38,649 nt of DNA. Origin: CF-118 sp035689345 (GTDB taxonomy: Bacteria > Chloroflexota > Dormibacteria > Dormibacterales > Dormibacteraceae). Positions 13,849-21,867 of the stretch are shown piece by piece; within the stretch, counting starts at the first letter, position 1, and each line of letters starts with the position of its first letter. The notes under the pieces were generated by a model. That model saw nothing but the letters and a program-made list of their open reading frames with translations, ran no database searches and was not told the origin of the DNA. The stretch lies in the NCBI GenBank assembly GCA_035689345.1, contig DASSLR010000071.1, positions 1-38,649 of the forward strand. The letters run 5' to 3'. Position numbers and translations under genes: made by a program.

Positions 13849-15936
13849 TTGCTCCTGCACGCGGCGCTCTTCTTCGGGGTTCTTGCCACCGGCACGACGC
13901 TGGGCGCGCTCGTGCCGCGACTCATCTCCGCGCGTGCGTGGGTATCGGTGCCGTTCGAGCTGGCCCTCATCGGTGCGACCTCGTCGGTAGCGTCGGTGCT
14001 CAGCGGTGACATCGGCCTCGACAACCGCCTCGCACTGATCGCCTTCACCGCCGTCGTGCTCACGCGCGTGTGGCAGCCGCGATGGAGCTGGGTCGGAGCG
14101 GCGCTGTTCGCGACGGCGAGCCTTGCCGCGATCGCGTACCTCGCCTACGCCGCGGAGCTGACGTACGGCACGGTGCGCGGTCCCATCTACCTCGTCGCCT
14201 CCACGATCCTGCTGCTGCTCGAGATCGCCGCGCTCACGCTGTCGGCGTCGTATCTCTTCGAGATCGTCGACGTGCTGTCGAGGCGCGCCGACAAGCAGCA
14301 CCAGGGCGACCCGGCATACCGGCCCAAGGTGGCGGTCCAGGTTCCCGCGTACAACGAGCCCATCGAGGTGGTGACCGAGACGCTCAACTCGCTGGCCAAG
14401 CTGGACTACCCCGACCTGATCGTCCAGGTCGTCGACAACAACACGCCCGACGAGGCCGTCTGGCGCGAGCTCGAGGCGCTGTGCAAGCAGCTAGGTCCGC
14501 GCTTCCAGTTCATGCACCTTGAAAACTGGCCAGGCTACAAGGCCGGAGCGCTCAACGAGGCGAATCGCCGCCTGCCCCCCGACGTCGAGCTGGTGGGCGT
14601 GGTCGATTCCGATTACGTCGTCAATCCTGACTGGCTGCGCGCCGTGGTCGACCACTTCGCCGACCCGCGCGTCGCCTTCGTGCAGACGCCGCAGAACTAC
14701 CGCGACTGGGCCGACGACCAGTACCTGCGCGGCCTGTACTACAGCTACCAGTACTTCTTCGAGATCACCATGCCTTGCCGCCGGCACCGCAACGCGATCA
14801 TCTTCGCGGGCACCATGGGCCTGATCCGGCTCAGCGTGCTCCGCGAGATAGGTGGCTGGAACGCCGACGTCGTCACCGAGGACGCGGAGGCGAGCCTGCG
14901 CATGCTCGCGCTCGGCTACAGCGGCGTCTACGAGCCTCGCGCCTTCGGCGCCGGCTTGATGCCGCTCACCTTCGACGGCTTGAAGAAGCAGCGTTTTCGC
15001 TGGGCGCTCGGAGGGATGCAGATCCTGCGCCTGCACTGGAAGCAGCTGCTGGTGCCGGGTCGCGGAGGCCGGCTCTCGCTCGGCCAGAAGATCCACTACC
15101 TGCTCGGCAGCGTGCAGTGGTTCGGCGATCCGCTGATGACCGCGTTCACGTTGCTGCTGCTGGCCACGGCGACCGCGACCGCGTTTCACCACCAGCTGCC
15201 GATTCGCAGCCTGACCGGGGCCATCCTCGGGCTGCCGATCGCGTTCCTGGCCGGCGGCCTGCTGCGCGCGGTCTGGGCGATGAAGCTCAAGACGCGCTGC
15301 ACGTGGCGCGATGCCATCGCAGGCATGCAGGTGTGGTTTGCGCTGAGCTGGGTCGTGACCCTCGCCTGCATTCGCGGGCTGCTGCGATTCCAGACAGCGT
15401 TTCTGCGCACGCCGAAGCAGAAGGATGGGGACGCCACCGCGCTGCAGGTGGTGCGCTCCGCGCAGGTCGAACTGCTGCTCGCGGCCGCCGGCTTCACTGC
15501 AGCCGTGGCGATGCTTTTGCGCGCGCCGTCCCTGTCGACGGCCGCACTTTCCTTCCTGCTCGTCTTCCAGGCTTCCGTCTACGCCAACGCGCCGTGGGCG
15601 AGCGCTTCGGCGGAGGGCATCCACCTCACGCCGCTGCGCCGCGCGTACCGCCGCTCGGCGCAGAGCACGGGCGCCTGGCCCGCTTACGGCAACTCGCTGC
15701 TCGCGGTGCCGGCTGCGGTGGCGGCCGTCGGCCTGGTGCTGTGGCTGCTCACGTCGCTGGCCACCACGGTCATCACTCCTCCGGAGCCTGCGAGCGCACC
15801 GCCGCTGGCGCCGGTGCAGAAGTCCTCGCCGTCGGCGTCACCGTCGGCGAGCCCGAGCGCGTCTCCGTCACCTTCGACGCAGGCGTCACCGTCACCGCAG
15901 CCGTCGCCGTCGCCCTCGGCCTCCGCCTCCAAATAA
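13849..15936 (+). CDS. Cellulose-synthase-like family 2 glycosyltransferase (membrane)
   Basis: 695 aa from a TTG at 13849 that has a strong AAGGAGGA site 5 nt upstream. Four N-terminal membrane helices precede the cytoplasmic GT2 domain, with the processive-synthase set D, DxD, TED, QxxRW: Asp196 (VVDNN), Asp253-Ser-Asp255, Asp345 in TEDAE, and Gln381-Arg-Phe-Arg-Trp385. Several more helices follow. The last 60 residues are low-complexity Pro/Ser/Ala (PSASPSASPS type). Such enzymes make beta-linked glucan-like polymers and pass them through the membrane. No BcsB or PilZ partner is seen. The divergent GH2 gene may trim the product, but this is inference. Confidence 0.92.
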   Translation: MLLHAALFFGVLATGTTLGALVPRLISARAWVSVPFELALIGATSSVASVLSGDIGLDNRLALIAFTAVVLTRVWQPRWSWVGAALFATASLAAIAYLAYAAELTYGTVRGPIYLVASTILLLLEIAALTLSASYLFEIVDVLSRRADKQHQGDPAYRPKVAVQVPAYNEPIEVVTETLNSLAKLDYPDLIVQVVDNNTPDEAVWRELEALCKQLGPRFQFMHLENWPGYKAGALNEANRRLPPDVELVGVVDSDYVVNPDWLRAVVDHFADPRVAFVQTPQNYRDWADDQYLRGLYYSYQYFFEITMPCRRHRNAIIFAGTMGLIRLSVLREIGGWNADVVTEDAEASLRMLALGYSGVYEPRAFGAGLMPLTFDGLKKQRFRWALGGMQILRLHWKQLLVPGRGGRLSLGQKIHYLLGSVQWFGDPLMTAFTLLLLATATATAFHHQLPIRSLTGAILGLPIAFLAGGLLRAVWAMKLKTRCTWRDAIAGMQVWFALSWVVTLACIRGLLRFQTAFLRTPKQKDGDATALQVVRSAQVELLLAAAGFTAAVAMLLRAPSLSTAALSFLLVFQASVYANAPWASASAEGIHLTPLRRAYRRSAQSTGAWPAYGNSLLAVPAAVAAVGLVLWLLTSLATTVITPPEPASAPPLAPVQKSSPSASPSASPSASPSPSTQASPSPQPSPSPSASASK

Positions 15937-15942
15937 GAAGGA

Positions 15943-15969
15943 AGCGAGCCGGCGCGTGGCCGGCCCGCT
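15943..15969. terminator. Hairpin between convergent genes
   Basis: Arms AGCGaGCCGGC and GCCGGCcCGCT (one mismatch, 5-nt loop) form a stable stem between the GT2 gene and the VOC gene. On the minus strand it is followed by a T-rich stretch (TTCCTTCTTATTT), so it may end the VOC transcript; no T run follows on the plus strand. The minus-strand polarity would place it after the VOC stop at 15987. Confidence 0.4.
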
Positions 15970-15986
15970 CCACGAACGTAAGTCGC

Positions 15987-16775
15987 TTACGACCGCGGGT
16001 TCGTCTTCAGGAGTCCGAACGACGCGCCGTCCGGGTCGCTGACGATGGCGAAGCGTCCGCCCGGAAAGTCCTGCGGCGCCACCATCTCTTGCGCTCCCAG
16101 CTCGGTCGCCTTCTTGAACGACTTGTCGACGTCGGCGACCTCGAAGTACGGCATCCAGTAGCTCGGTACCTCGGCCGGGATCATCGAGTTCATCTCCATG
16201 CCGCCGGCGATGCTCTCGCCGTTGACCTGGAACTCGTGGTACTCGGGCATGCCTTCCTGGCCGCCCATCTCGCTCTTCTTGTCGCCCCAGCCGAAGACCT
16301 TCTTGTAGAAGTCGATCGACTTGTTGAGGCCGCGCGCGTTGAGCTCCGACCAGCCGAAAGTGTTGGGCGCGTTCATCACGCCCGCACCCTTCATCTCGCC
16401 GGGCTCCCACACGCCGAGAAACGCGCCCGCGGGGTCCTGGATGACGACCATCCGGCCCTGCGGCCCGACCTGCATCGGTTCGACGATCACCCGGCCGCCG
16501 GCTGCGGTGGTCTTCTTGACGGTGTCGTCCGCGTCCTTCGTCCCGACGTAGATCATCCAGGCGGACGGCCCTTCCGGCGACTGCTTCGGCCCGATGCCGG
16601 CGACGTCCTTGCCGCCGAGCTTGGCCAGCGCGTAACCGCCGTACTGCGGGTCAGGGTTCACTTCGACGTGCCAGCCGAACAGCTTGCCGTAGAAGTCGCG
16701 TGACCTCGCCGGATCCCCGCTCGAAAGGTCGAGCCAGATCGGCGTGCTGGTCACGGCTGTCTTGGTTTCGGCCAT
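15987..16775 (-). CDS. Two-domain VOC (glyoxalase-fold) protein
   Basis: 262 aa with two VOC domains, about 10-122 (PIWLDLSSGDPARSRDFYGKLFGW...) and 135-258 (GWSELNARGLNKSIDFYKKVFGW...). Each ends in the typical DPAGAFLGVWEPG or DPDGASFGLLKTN strand. The overall layout resembles the mycobacterial Rv0577/CFP30B family, whose enzymatic role is uncertain. A good Shine-Dalgarno (CGGAGGT) precedes the ATG at 16775. It diverges from the MFS exporter gene, so the same regulator could act on both, but nothing beyond position shows this. Confidence 0.88.
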   Translation of the reverse strand: MAETKTAVTSTPIWLDLSSGDPARSRDFYGKLFGWHVEVNPDPQYGGYALAKLGGKDVAGIGPKQSPEGPSAWMIYVGTKDADDTVKKTTAAGGRVIVEPMQVGPQGRMVVIQDPAGAFLGVWEPGEMKGAGVMNAPNTFGWSELNARGLNKSIDFYKKVFGWGDKKSEMGGQEGMPEYHEFQVNGESIAGGMEMNSMIPAEVPSYWMPYFEVADVDKSFKKATELGAQEMVAPQDFPGGRFAIVSDPDGASFGLLKTNPRS

Positions 16776-16877
16776 ACGACTACCTCCGTGTGAATCCCCG
16801 GATTGCCTCTCTACGAGCCCAGTTTTACCACCGTCGGGTTAAGGGGTGGGGAATAGGACCTGAAGTTACTAGATTTT

Positions 16878-16898
16878 TAGAGTTACTCTATTTATACT
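16878..16898 (+). promoter_or_regulatory. Operator palindrome and -10 box of the MFS-tetR operon
   Basis: TAGAGT-T-ACTCTA (16878-16890) is a perfect inverted repeat just upstream of TATACT (16893-16898), a good -10. The heptamer AGTTACT also recurs as a direct repeat at 16864 and 16881. This stretch is far more AT-rich than its surroundings. The position between -35 and -10 suits repression by the TetR protein encoded two genes on. Confidence 0.55.
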
Positions 16899-16934
16899 GT
16901 CACCAGAACACTCGAGAAGGAGGTGCTGCAGGTC

Positions 16935-18497
16935 ATGGAGAAGGTCACCACGGAGGGGCGGACGGAACGGGTCAAGGGCCGCTGGCTGGGGCTTGCGGCG
17001 CTGTCCCTGAGCGGGTTGGTGCTCGGTCTCGACATCACCGTCCTGGTGACGGCGCTGCCCACGCTGTCCGCCAAGCTGGGCGCGACCACCGACCAGCTGC
17101 AGTGGATGTCGGCCGCCTACACGCTGTCGTTGGCGGGTTTCATGCTGCCCGCGGGTGTGCTCGGCGATCGGTTCGGCCGGCGCAAGCTGCTGCTGATCGC
17201 CCTGGTCTTCTTCGGGATCTCGTCGGTCGCCGCCAGCCAGGTCACGACCGCCAACGGGCTCATCGCCATGCGCGCGGTGATGGGGATCAGCGGGGCGGTG
17301 ATCCTGCCCCTCATGCAGGCGATGCTGCCGTCGATGTTCGCGCCGGACGAGCGGCAGAGGGCGATCGGCTTCGCCGGCGTGGGCGCCTTCCTCGGCCTGC
17401 CGTTGGGCCCGCTGGTCGCCGGATTCCTGCTGACCCACTACGCGTGGGGATCGATCTTCCTGATCAACGGGCCGGTAGTCGTGCTCGCGGTCATCGGCGC
17501 CTGGTTCTTCGTGCCGGAGAGCAAGGACCCCAACCCGCGCCGCCTCGACTGGTTTGGCGCCGTGCTCGAGGTTCTCGGTGTGACCGCGATCGTCTACGGC
17601 ATCATCGAGCAGCCGGTGCACGGGTGGGGTGACGTGCAGGTCTACGCGCCGCTCATCGGGGGCTTCGCCCTCGTGGCCGCTTTCGTGGCGTGGGAGCTGC
17701 GGATCGCCTTCCCCCTGGTGGACCTGAAGCTGTTCAACAGCGCTCGCTTCTCGTGGGCGACCGTCGCCTTCATTGTGGTCGGCTTCGCGATGACGGGCGT
17801 GATGTTCATCATCTCCCCGTTCCTGCAGGTCGTCCAGGGCAACGACGCACAGTCGACCGGCGCGCGGCTGCTGCCACTGGTCGTGACGATGATGGCGGGA
17901 GCGCTCGCCAGCGACTGGCTCAACAAGCGGCTCGGCACCAAAGTCATGACGAGCATGGGTCTCGCAGGAGGCGCGCTGTCGATGCTGATGCTGTCGCGCG
18001 TCACTGCGGACAGCGGCTACGGCCCGGTCGCCGCGGCGCTGGCCGTCATGGGCGCGAGCATCGCCATGGCGATGATTCCGGCGCTCGACGCCATCCTCGG
18101 TTCGCTGCCGGAAGGCGAGACGGGAGGAGGCAGCGCCCTGACGCGCACGCTGCAGAACGTCGGTGGCTCGCTCGGCGTGGCGATCATGGGCAGCGTCCTG
18201 AACAGCGCGTACCAGGCTGACCTCAACGAGAAGCTGGCCGGATTGCCTGCGGCGGTCAGGAACGCCGCGGACGCCAACGTCGCGGTGGCGGCAGCGATCG
18301 CGCATCACCTTCCGGGCCCGCTCGCGGCGCAGGTTCTGCGCTCCGCGCAGGAGGCCTACGTCAGCGGCATGTCGGAGGTGCTGGTCGTGACCGCGGGCAT
18401 GATGGTGGTCGGCTCGGTCCTGATGGCGATCTTCATGCCTGCGCGCCCCGGTGTCGAGGCGCCCGCCGGCGAGCGTCGCTCTGAGTTAGCTTCATGA
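16935..18497 (+). CDS. MFS drug exporter, DHA2/EmrB-QacA type
   Basis: 520 aa from the ATG at 16935; a GTG at 16923 is possible but overlaps the AAGGAGG site at 16917-16923. About 14 membrane helices. MFS motif A is GDRFGRRKLL, and motif C-like GFAGVGAFLGLPLGPLVAGFLL is seen in the antiporter helix. DHA2 proteins push drugs or small molecules out in exchange for protons. The gene overlaps the following tetR by 4 nt (ATGA), the standard layout of an exporter with its own repressor. The substrate is unknown. Confidence 0.92.
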   Translation: MEKVTTEGRTERVKGRWLGLAALSLSGLVLGLDITVLVTALPTLSAKLGATTDQLQWMSAAYTLSLAGFMLPAGVLGDRFGRRKLLLIALVFFGISSVAASQVTTANGLIAMRAVMGISGAVILPLMQAMLPSMFAPDERQRAIGFAGVGAFLGLPLGPLVAGFLLTHYAWGSIFLINGPVVVLAVIGAWFFVPESKDPNPRRLDWFGAVLEVLGVTAIVYGIIEQPVHGWGDVQVYAPLIGGFALVAAFVAWELRIAFPLVDLKLFNSARFSWATVAFIVVGFAMTGVMFIISPFLQVVQGNDAQSTGARLLPLVVTMMAGALASDWLNKRLGTKVMTSMGLAGGALSMLMLSRVTADSGYGPVAAALAVMGASIAMAMIPALDAILGSLPEGETGGGSALTRTLQNVGGSLGVAIMGSVLNSAYQADLNEKLAGLPAAVRNAADANVAVAAAIAHHLPGPLAAQVLRSAQEAYVSGMSEVLVVTAGMMVVGSVLMAIFMPARPGVEAPAGERRSELAS

Positions 18498-19099
18498 CAA
18501 CGGTGGCCGGATTACGGGAGCGCAAGAAGCAGAAGACCAAGGCCGCGATCCAGCGCGCGGCCTTGCGTCTTTTCAAGCGCCAGGGTTACGAGGAGACGAC
18601 GATCGAGCAGATCGCCGCCGCGGCGGAGATCTCGGAAAGCACTTTCTTCAACTACTTCCGGGAGAAGGAAGACGTCGTCATCTACGACGAATACGACCCG
18701 CAGATCTTCGAGACGCTCGCTCACGGGCCCCATGACGAGCCTCTGCGGAAGTCGATCGAGAAGCTGCTCGACACGCTGGCATCGGTTTTCGAAGCCGACC
18801 ATGACGCGATCTACGAGCGGGCAAAGCTGTCGCTGGAAGTGCCCGAGCTGCGCGCGCACGCGTGGGAGGAGCTCGAGAAGGCCCGCGACCTGATCTCGTC
18901 GATCATCGCCTCGCGGACCGGGCGCGACGCCTCAGAGCTCGACGTGCGGGTGGTCTCGATGGCCTTCGTGGGCGCCGCCTTCGAGGCGAGCATCGAGTGG
19001 GTCAAAGCCGGCGGGAAGGGCAACATCGTCGATCACCTCAGAATGGCGATCGAGGCGATCGGGTTCTACTCCATGGTCGAAAGGCTGCAGTCCGTATAA
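18494..19099 (+). CDS. TetR-family transcriptional regulator
   Basis: 201 aa. The N-terminal helix-turn-helix is textbook (AIQRAALRLFKRQGYEETTIEQIAAAAEISESTFFNYFREKEDVV in parts, about residues 18-62). The STFFNYFREKEDVVIYDEYDP stretch resembles MftR-like TetR regulators with a TetR_C_17-like ligand domain. It overlaps the exporter gene by ATGA and probably binds the palindrome at 16878-16890 until an inducer releases it. The stop codon is part of the TATAAT box of the 5S rRNA promoter. Confidence 0.92.
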   Translation: MTTVAGLRERKKQKTKAAIQRAALRLFKRQGYEETTIEQIAAAAEISESTFFNYFREKEDVVIYDEYDPQIFETLAHGPHDEPLRKSIEKLLDTLASVFEADHDAIYERAKLSLEVPELRAHAWEELEKARDLISSIIASRTGRDASELDVRVVSMAFVGAAFEASIEWVKAGGKGNIVDHLRMAIEAIGFYSMVERLQSV

Positions 19100-19100
19100 T
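19095..19100 (+). promoter_or_regulatory. -10 box (TATAAT) of the 5S rRNA gene
   Basis: A perfect TATAAT overlaps the tetR stop codon (TAA at 19097-19099) and ends 8 nt before the first paired base of 5S rRNA. The -35 would lie inside tetR; no clear TTGACA is present there. Confidence 0.6.
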
Positions 19101-19108
19101 TTCGCGCG

Positions 19109-19224
19109 TTCGGTGACCATGGCGGAGGGGAGACACCCGTTCCCTTTCCGAACACGGAAGTTAAGCCCTCCAGCGCCGATGGTACTGTCGGGGTAACCCG
19201 ATGGGAGAGTAGGTCGTTGCCGAG
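19109..19224 (+). rRNA. rrf: 5S ribosomal RNA, solitary
   Basis: About 116 nt. The conserved core CCGAACACGGAAGTTAAGC and GCGCCGATGGTACT is intact, with loop-E/helix IV-V sequence GGGAGAGTAGGTC at the 3' side. Helix I forms from CGGTGAC (19111-19117) with GTTGCCG (19216-19222), including G-T pairs, extended by T-A and T-G. No 16S or 23S gene lies in the window. It has its own -10 box and a strong terminator. End positions are approximate by a few bases. Confidence 0.93.
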
Positions 19225-19232
19225 CATCTACT

Positions 19233-19273
19233 AAAGTCCCGGGACGCGTGAGCGCTCCGGGACTTTGGTTTTT
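19233..19273 (+). terminator. Rho-independent terminator of 5S rRNA
   Basis: Perfect 10-bp stem AAAGTCCCGG (19233-19242) with CCGGGACTTT (19257-19266), then GG and five T (19269-19273). Confidence 0.9.
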
Positions 19274-19357
19274 GCCCTCACCCTAACCCTGCGCGCCAGG
19301 CGCGGCCAGGACGCGTTACTCGCGCTTAACCTGTGCTCCCGCAAGCGGGAGAGGGGA
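19274..19357 (-). repeat. Interrupted REP-like palindrome
   Basis: In reverse orientation, the tail CCCTCACCCTAACCCT (19275-19290) and the palindrome CTCCCGCAAGCGGGAGAGGGGA (in two parts, 19336-19357) are separated by 45 nt. The last bases of the gap (CTTAACCTGTG) resemble a worn tail, so this may be a truncated copy followed by a diverged one rather than one copy with an insert. It fills the gap between the 5S terminator and bS21. Confidence 0.65.
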
Positions 19358-19369
19358 CAACTTGCCCCC

Positions 19370-19543
19370 TTAGCGGGTGCGGCGGCGGCGGGCGCGGAGG
19401 CTCTTGATCTTGCGCGCCTCGGCCGGCGGCACGTAGTGCGATCTCCGGCGCATCTCACGCACGAGCCCCTGCTCCTGCACCTTGCGCCGGAACTCGCGCA
19501 GCGCCTGCTCGAACTCCTCGGGATCCTTGACGACTATTCGCAC
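19370..19543 (-). CDS. rpsU: 30S ribosomal protein bS21
   Basis: 57 aa from a GTG at 19543, reading MRIVVKDPEEFEQALREFRR and onward. bS21 is a short, very basic protein of the 30S platform that helps start translation. The family pattern is clear: an acidic first helix, then RRKVQEQGLVREMRRRSHYVPP, then a basic tail RARRRRTR. The length is normal. A TATCCT hexamer lies 8 nt before the start, suggesting a leaderless message. It follows the flippase gene on the same strand after 27 nt. Confidence 0.93.
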   Translation of the reverse strand: MRIVVKDPEEFEQALREFRRKVQEQGLVREMRRRSHYVPPAEARKIKSLRARRRRTR

Positions 19544-19557
19544 GGAGCAACAGGATA
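19544..19557 (-). promoter_or_regulatory. -10 box of bS21
   Basis: TATCCT (19557-19552 on the minus strand) ends 8 nt before the GTG at 19543. The flippase stop lies 13 nt further up, so bS21 may have its own start site as well as read-through from the flippase gene. Confidence 0.4.
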
Positions 19558-19570
19558 CCGGACCGGGAGT

Positions 19571-20911
19571 TCAGCCGAGCGCGGGCTTGGCCTCGGGTTC
19601 GGCCAGGCTGGACGCGCGGAGCGTCGGCAAGAGCAGGTAGCACCTGATCGCCAGCAGCACGAGCAGCCCCACCAGCGCCGCCACGACGTCGCCCACGACC
19701 TGGCCGACGCCTGAGTGAAAGAGCACGATCGCGCCGCCCTCGGCCACCACGCCCAGCGCCAGGATGGGGAGGAAGACGCGGTCGTGCACGGCCATGAAGA
19801 ACTGGACGAGCAGGTTGTCGAGGGAGAGCGCCAGCCCGATCACGCCGACCGCGAAGACGTAGGGCACCGCGTCCCGGAACGACGGCCCGAAGAGGATTCC
19901 GACGACCAGCCCCGGCAGGACGCCGAAAACGAGCAGCGCGCCGGAGCCCAGCAGGGTCAGGATGCCCGCCGAGTAAAGAAGGATGCGGCCGGGATGCTGC
20001 TCCTTGGCGACCGCCTCGACCACGCGTGGAAACAGAACCTGGCTGACGCTCAGCGTGAGGAAGTAGAGGATGGTGCCGATCTTGTTCAGGCCGCCGTAGA
20101 TGCCGCCGGCGTGGCTGCTCAGGTAGTGCTCGGCGAGGATGACGTCCTGGTTGTAGAGGATCTGGACGCCGATGATGCCCCATGCGGCGGTCAGTGAGAA
20201 GCCCGCCATCACGCGCAGGTGAACGCGGGTGGCCGTGCGCGCGAAATGATCACGCAGGCTGAACAGGCCGAGCGCGAACGCGAACATCAGGCCGAGGAGC
20301 ACAGCCGCCATCGCGCCTGACACCGCGTAGTTGGCCGCCAGCAGAGCCACCACCGCCACGGTGCGCACCACCAGTTCGAGCGACAGGTTCAAGGACAGCG
20401 CCGTGAAACGCTGCAGCCCCTGCAGGATGCCGCGCGGGATCGCCACCTGCCAGATGAGCGCGATGGAGAACCCGAGGATGAGCACGGGGATGGTGGAGCC
20501 GAGGTGCTCGAAGTTGGCGACCGGGCGCGCGAGCAGCGCCGTGAAGAGAATCGCCACCAGGCACGGGATCGCGATCAGCCTGCTCGTCCGCCGCAGCAGC
20601 GAGCTGATGCCCGCGTCCCCGCGTGCCGCAAGCGTGGCTGTGTAGCGCGCCAGGACGACGACGAGGATCAGCGCGGGCGCGGTGCCCACCGCGTAGAGCG
20701 CGATCAGGAACGCCACCTGGCCGTACGTCGCCGGGCCGAGCACGCGGCCGGCGATCGCGTGATAGACGAAGCCCCCGATCCCGGCGATGAGGCCGCCCGA
20801 GAAAAGGATGAGGTTCTGCCGGACCAACCGGCTGTGTCGCACCTGGGTCAGGCGCTCGCGCAGGTCGAGACGCCCGCCGCTCAGCACTACTCCATTGATT
20901 CTATCGACCAC
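19571..20911 (-). CDS. Oligosaccharide flippase / polysaccharide biosynthesis membrane protein
   Basis: About 446 aa if started at the GTG at 20911; the open frame runs to 21013 but would then overlap the divergent glycosyltransferase by some 50 nt. About 12-14 membrane helices in the pattern of MOP-superfamily (Wzx/MurJ-like) transporters, with an N-terminal RLTQVRHSRLVRQNLILFSGG and a GPATYGQVAFLIALYAVG segment near helix 2. These proteins flip lipid-linked sugars across the membrane. The divergent GT2 gene could build the sugar chain. The start codon is uncertain. Confidence 0.82.
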   Translation of the reverse strand: MVDRINGVVLSGGRLDLRERLTQVRHSRLVRQNLILFSGGLIAGIGGFVYHAIAGRVLGPATYGQVAFLIALYAVGTAPALILVVVLARYTATLAARGDAGISSLLRRTSRLIAIPCLVAILFTALLARPVANFEHLGSTIPVLILGFSIALIWQVAIPRGILQGLQRFTALSLNLSLELVVRTVAVVALLAANYAVSGAMAAVLLGLMFAFALGLFSLRDHFARTATRVHLRVMAGFSLTAAWGIIGVQILYNQDVILAEHYLSSHAGGIYGGLNKIGTILYFLTLSVSQVLFPRVVEAVAKEQHPGRILLYSAGILTLLGSGALLVFGVLPGLVVGILFGPSFRDAVPYVFAVGVIGLALSLDNLLVQFFMAVHDRVFLPILALGVVAEGGAIVLFHSGVGQVVGDVVAALVGLLVLLAIRCYLLLPTLRASSLAEPEAKPALG

Positions 20912-20944
20912 CCCCACCGGAACCGCGGGCGCAGTTAAGCGTTG

Positions 20945-20950
20945 GATAAT
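20945..20950 (+). promoter_or_regulatory. -10 box of the GT2 glycosyltransferase gene
   Basis: GATAAT lies 10 nt before the ATG at 20961, so the message would begin within a few bases of the start codon; no Shine-Dalgarno is present. Confidence 0.4.
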
Positions 20951-20960
20951 CACGAGCACG

Positions 20961-21851
20961 ATGCCCTCCGCGAAGCCTCTGGTGTCGGCCCTGATCGTCA
21001 GCTTCAACGTCAAGCCCCTGCTGCTCAGGTGCCTCGAGGCGTTCTACGCGCACGCGGACGTCCCGGTCGAGGCGGTGGTGGTGGACAACGCGTCGACCGA
21101 CGGCTCGGCCGCCGCCGTCACCAGTGAATTCCCCAAAGCGATCGTGCTGCAGCAGCAGCGCAATCTCGGCTTCGGACGCGCGAACAACGTGGGTCTGGAG
21201 CGGTGCCAGGGGCGCTTTGTGCTCCTGCTCAACCCCGACGTGACGGTCAATCCGCAGGCGGTCGGCCGGATGGCCGACCTCCTGATCACCCGGCCTGACG
21301 CTGCGGTCGTGGGGCCGCGACTGATGTTTCCGGACGGCCGCATCGACCCCGACGCACGGCGCTCGTTCCCCGTGCCAAGCACGCTCTTCTACCGCACGGT
21401 CGGCCTGAGCCGGCTGTTCCCGAAGAGCAGCGTCTTCGGCCGCCACAACATGGGCCACGTGCCCGAGACGGAGGTGCACGAGATGGACGCGGGCACGGCC
21501 GCATGCATGATGGTCCGCATGGCGGCGCTGGACCGCGTCGGGTTCTTCGACCCTCGGTACTTCATGTACGGCGAGGACCTGGATCTCTGCTACCGCTTGA
21601 AGCTCGGGGGCTGGAAGGTGTTCTACCTGCCGAGCGCCAGCGCCATCCACCACCAGGGTTCTGCCACGCGACAGGCCGAGAGCAAGATGCTGTACGAGCG
21701 CCATCGCGCCATGTGGGCCTACCACTCCAAGCACCACGCCGACGAGATCTCGGCCTTCGCCAACGGCCTGGTCTGGGCCCAGATCTGGGGTCGCTGGGCG
21801 GCCTCCGCGATGCGCCAGACTGTCGGCCAGCGGCGCCGGCCCACGCCGTAG
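20961..21851 (+). CDS. Family 2 glycosyltransferase (rhamnosyltransferase-like)
   Basis: 296 aa from the ATG at 20961 (MPSAKPLVSALIVSFN). A longer open frame to 20787 is antisense to the flippase. GT-A fold: VSALIVSFNVKPLL, VVVDNASTDGS (first Asp), LLLNPDVTVNP (DxD-like NPD), and YGEDLDLCYRLKLGGWKVFYLP with the ED motif. Non-processive GT2 enzymes of this type (WbbL-like) add one sugar from a nucleotide-sugar donor to a lipid- or polysaccharide acceptor in the cytoplasm. It diverges from the flippase, suggesting surface-glycan work. Confidence 0.92.
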   Translation: MPSAKPLVSALIVSFNVKPLLLRCLEAFYAHADVPVEAVVVDNASTDGSAAAVTSEFPKAIVLQQQRNLGFGRANNVGLERCQGRFVLLLNPDVTVNPQAVGRMADLLITRPDAAVVGPRLMFPDGRIDPDARRSFPVPSTLFYRTVGLSRLFPKSSVFGRHNMGHVPETEVHEMDAGTAACMMVRMAALDRVGFFDPRYFMYGEDLDLCYRLKLGGWKVFYLPSASAIHHQGSATRQAESKMLYERHRAMWAYHSKHHADEISAFANGLVWAQIWGRWAASAMRQTVGQRRRPTP

Positions 21852-21867
21852 AGTTCTGGACCGCTAG

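Noticed and set aside
15780..15935. TCN-type tandem repeat as a separate genetic element
   Set aside because: It is the in-frame Pro/Ser tail of the GT2 protein, a common low-complexity end in high-GC genomes.
20912..20945. A further GGAAC...CGT pair (20919 and about 20940)
   Set aside because: The spacer is 14 nt rather than 16, and the downstream gene has a better GATAAT box.
20911..21013. Longer N-terminus for the flippase starting at 21013
   Set aside because: Would overlap the divergent glycosyltransferase start by about 50 nt and adds non-family residues.
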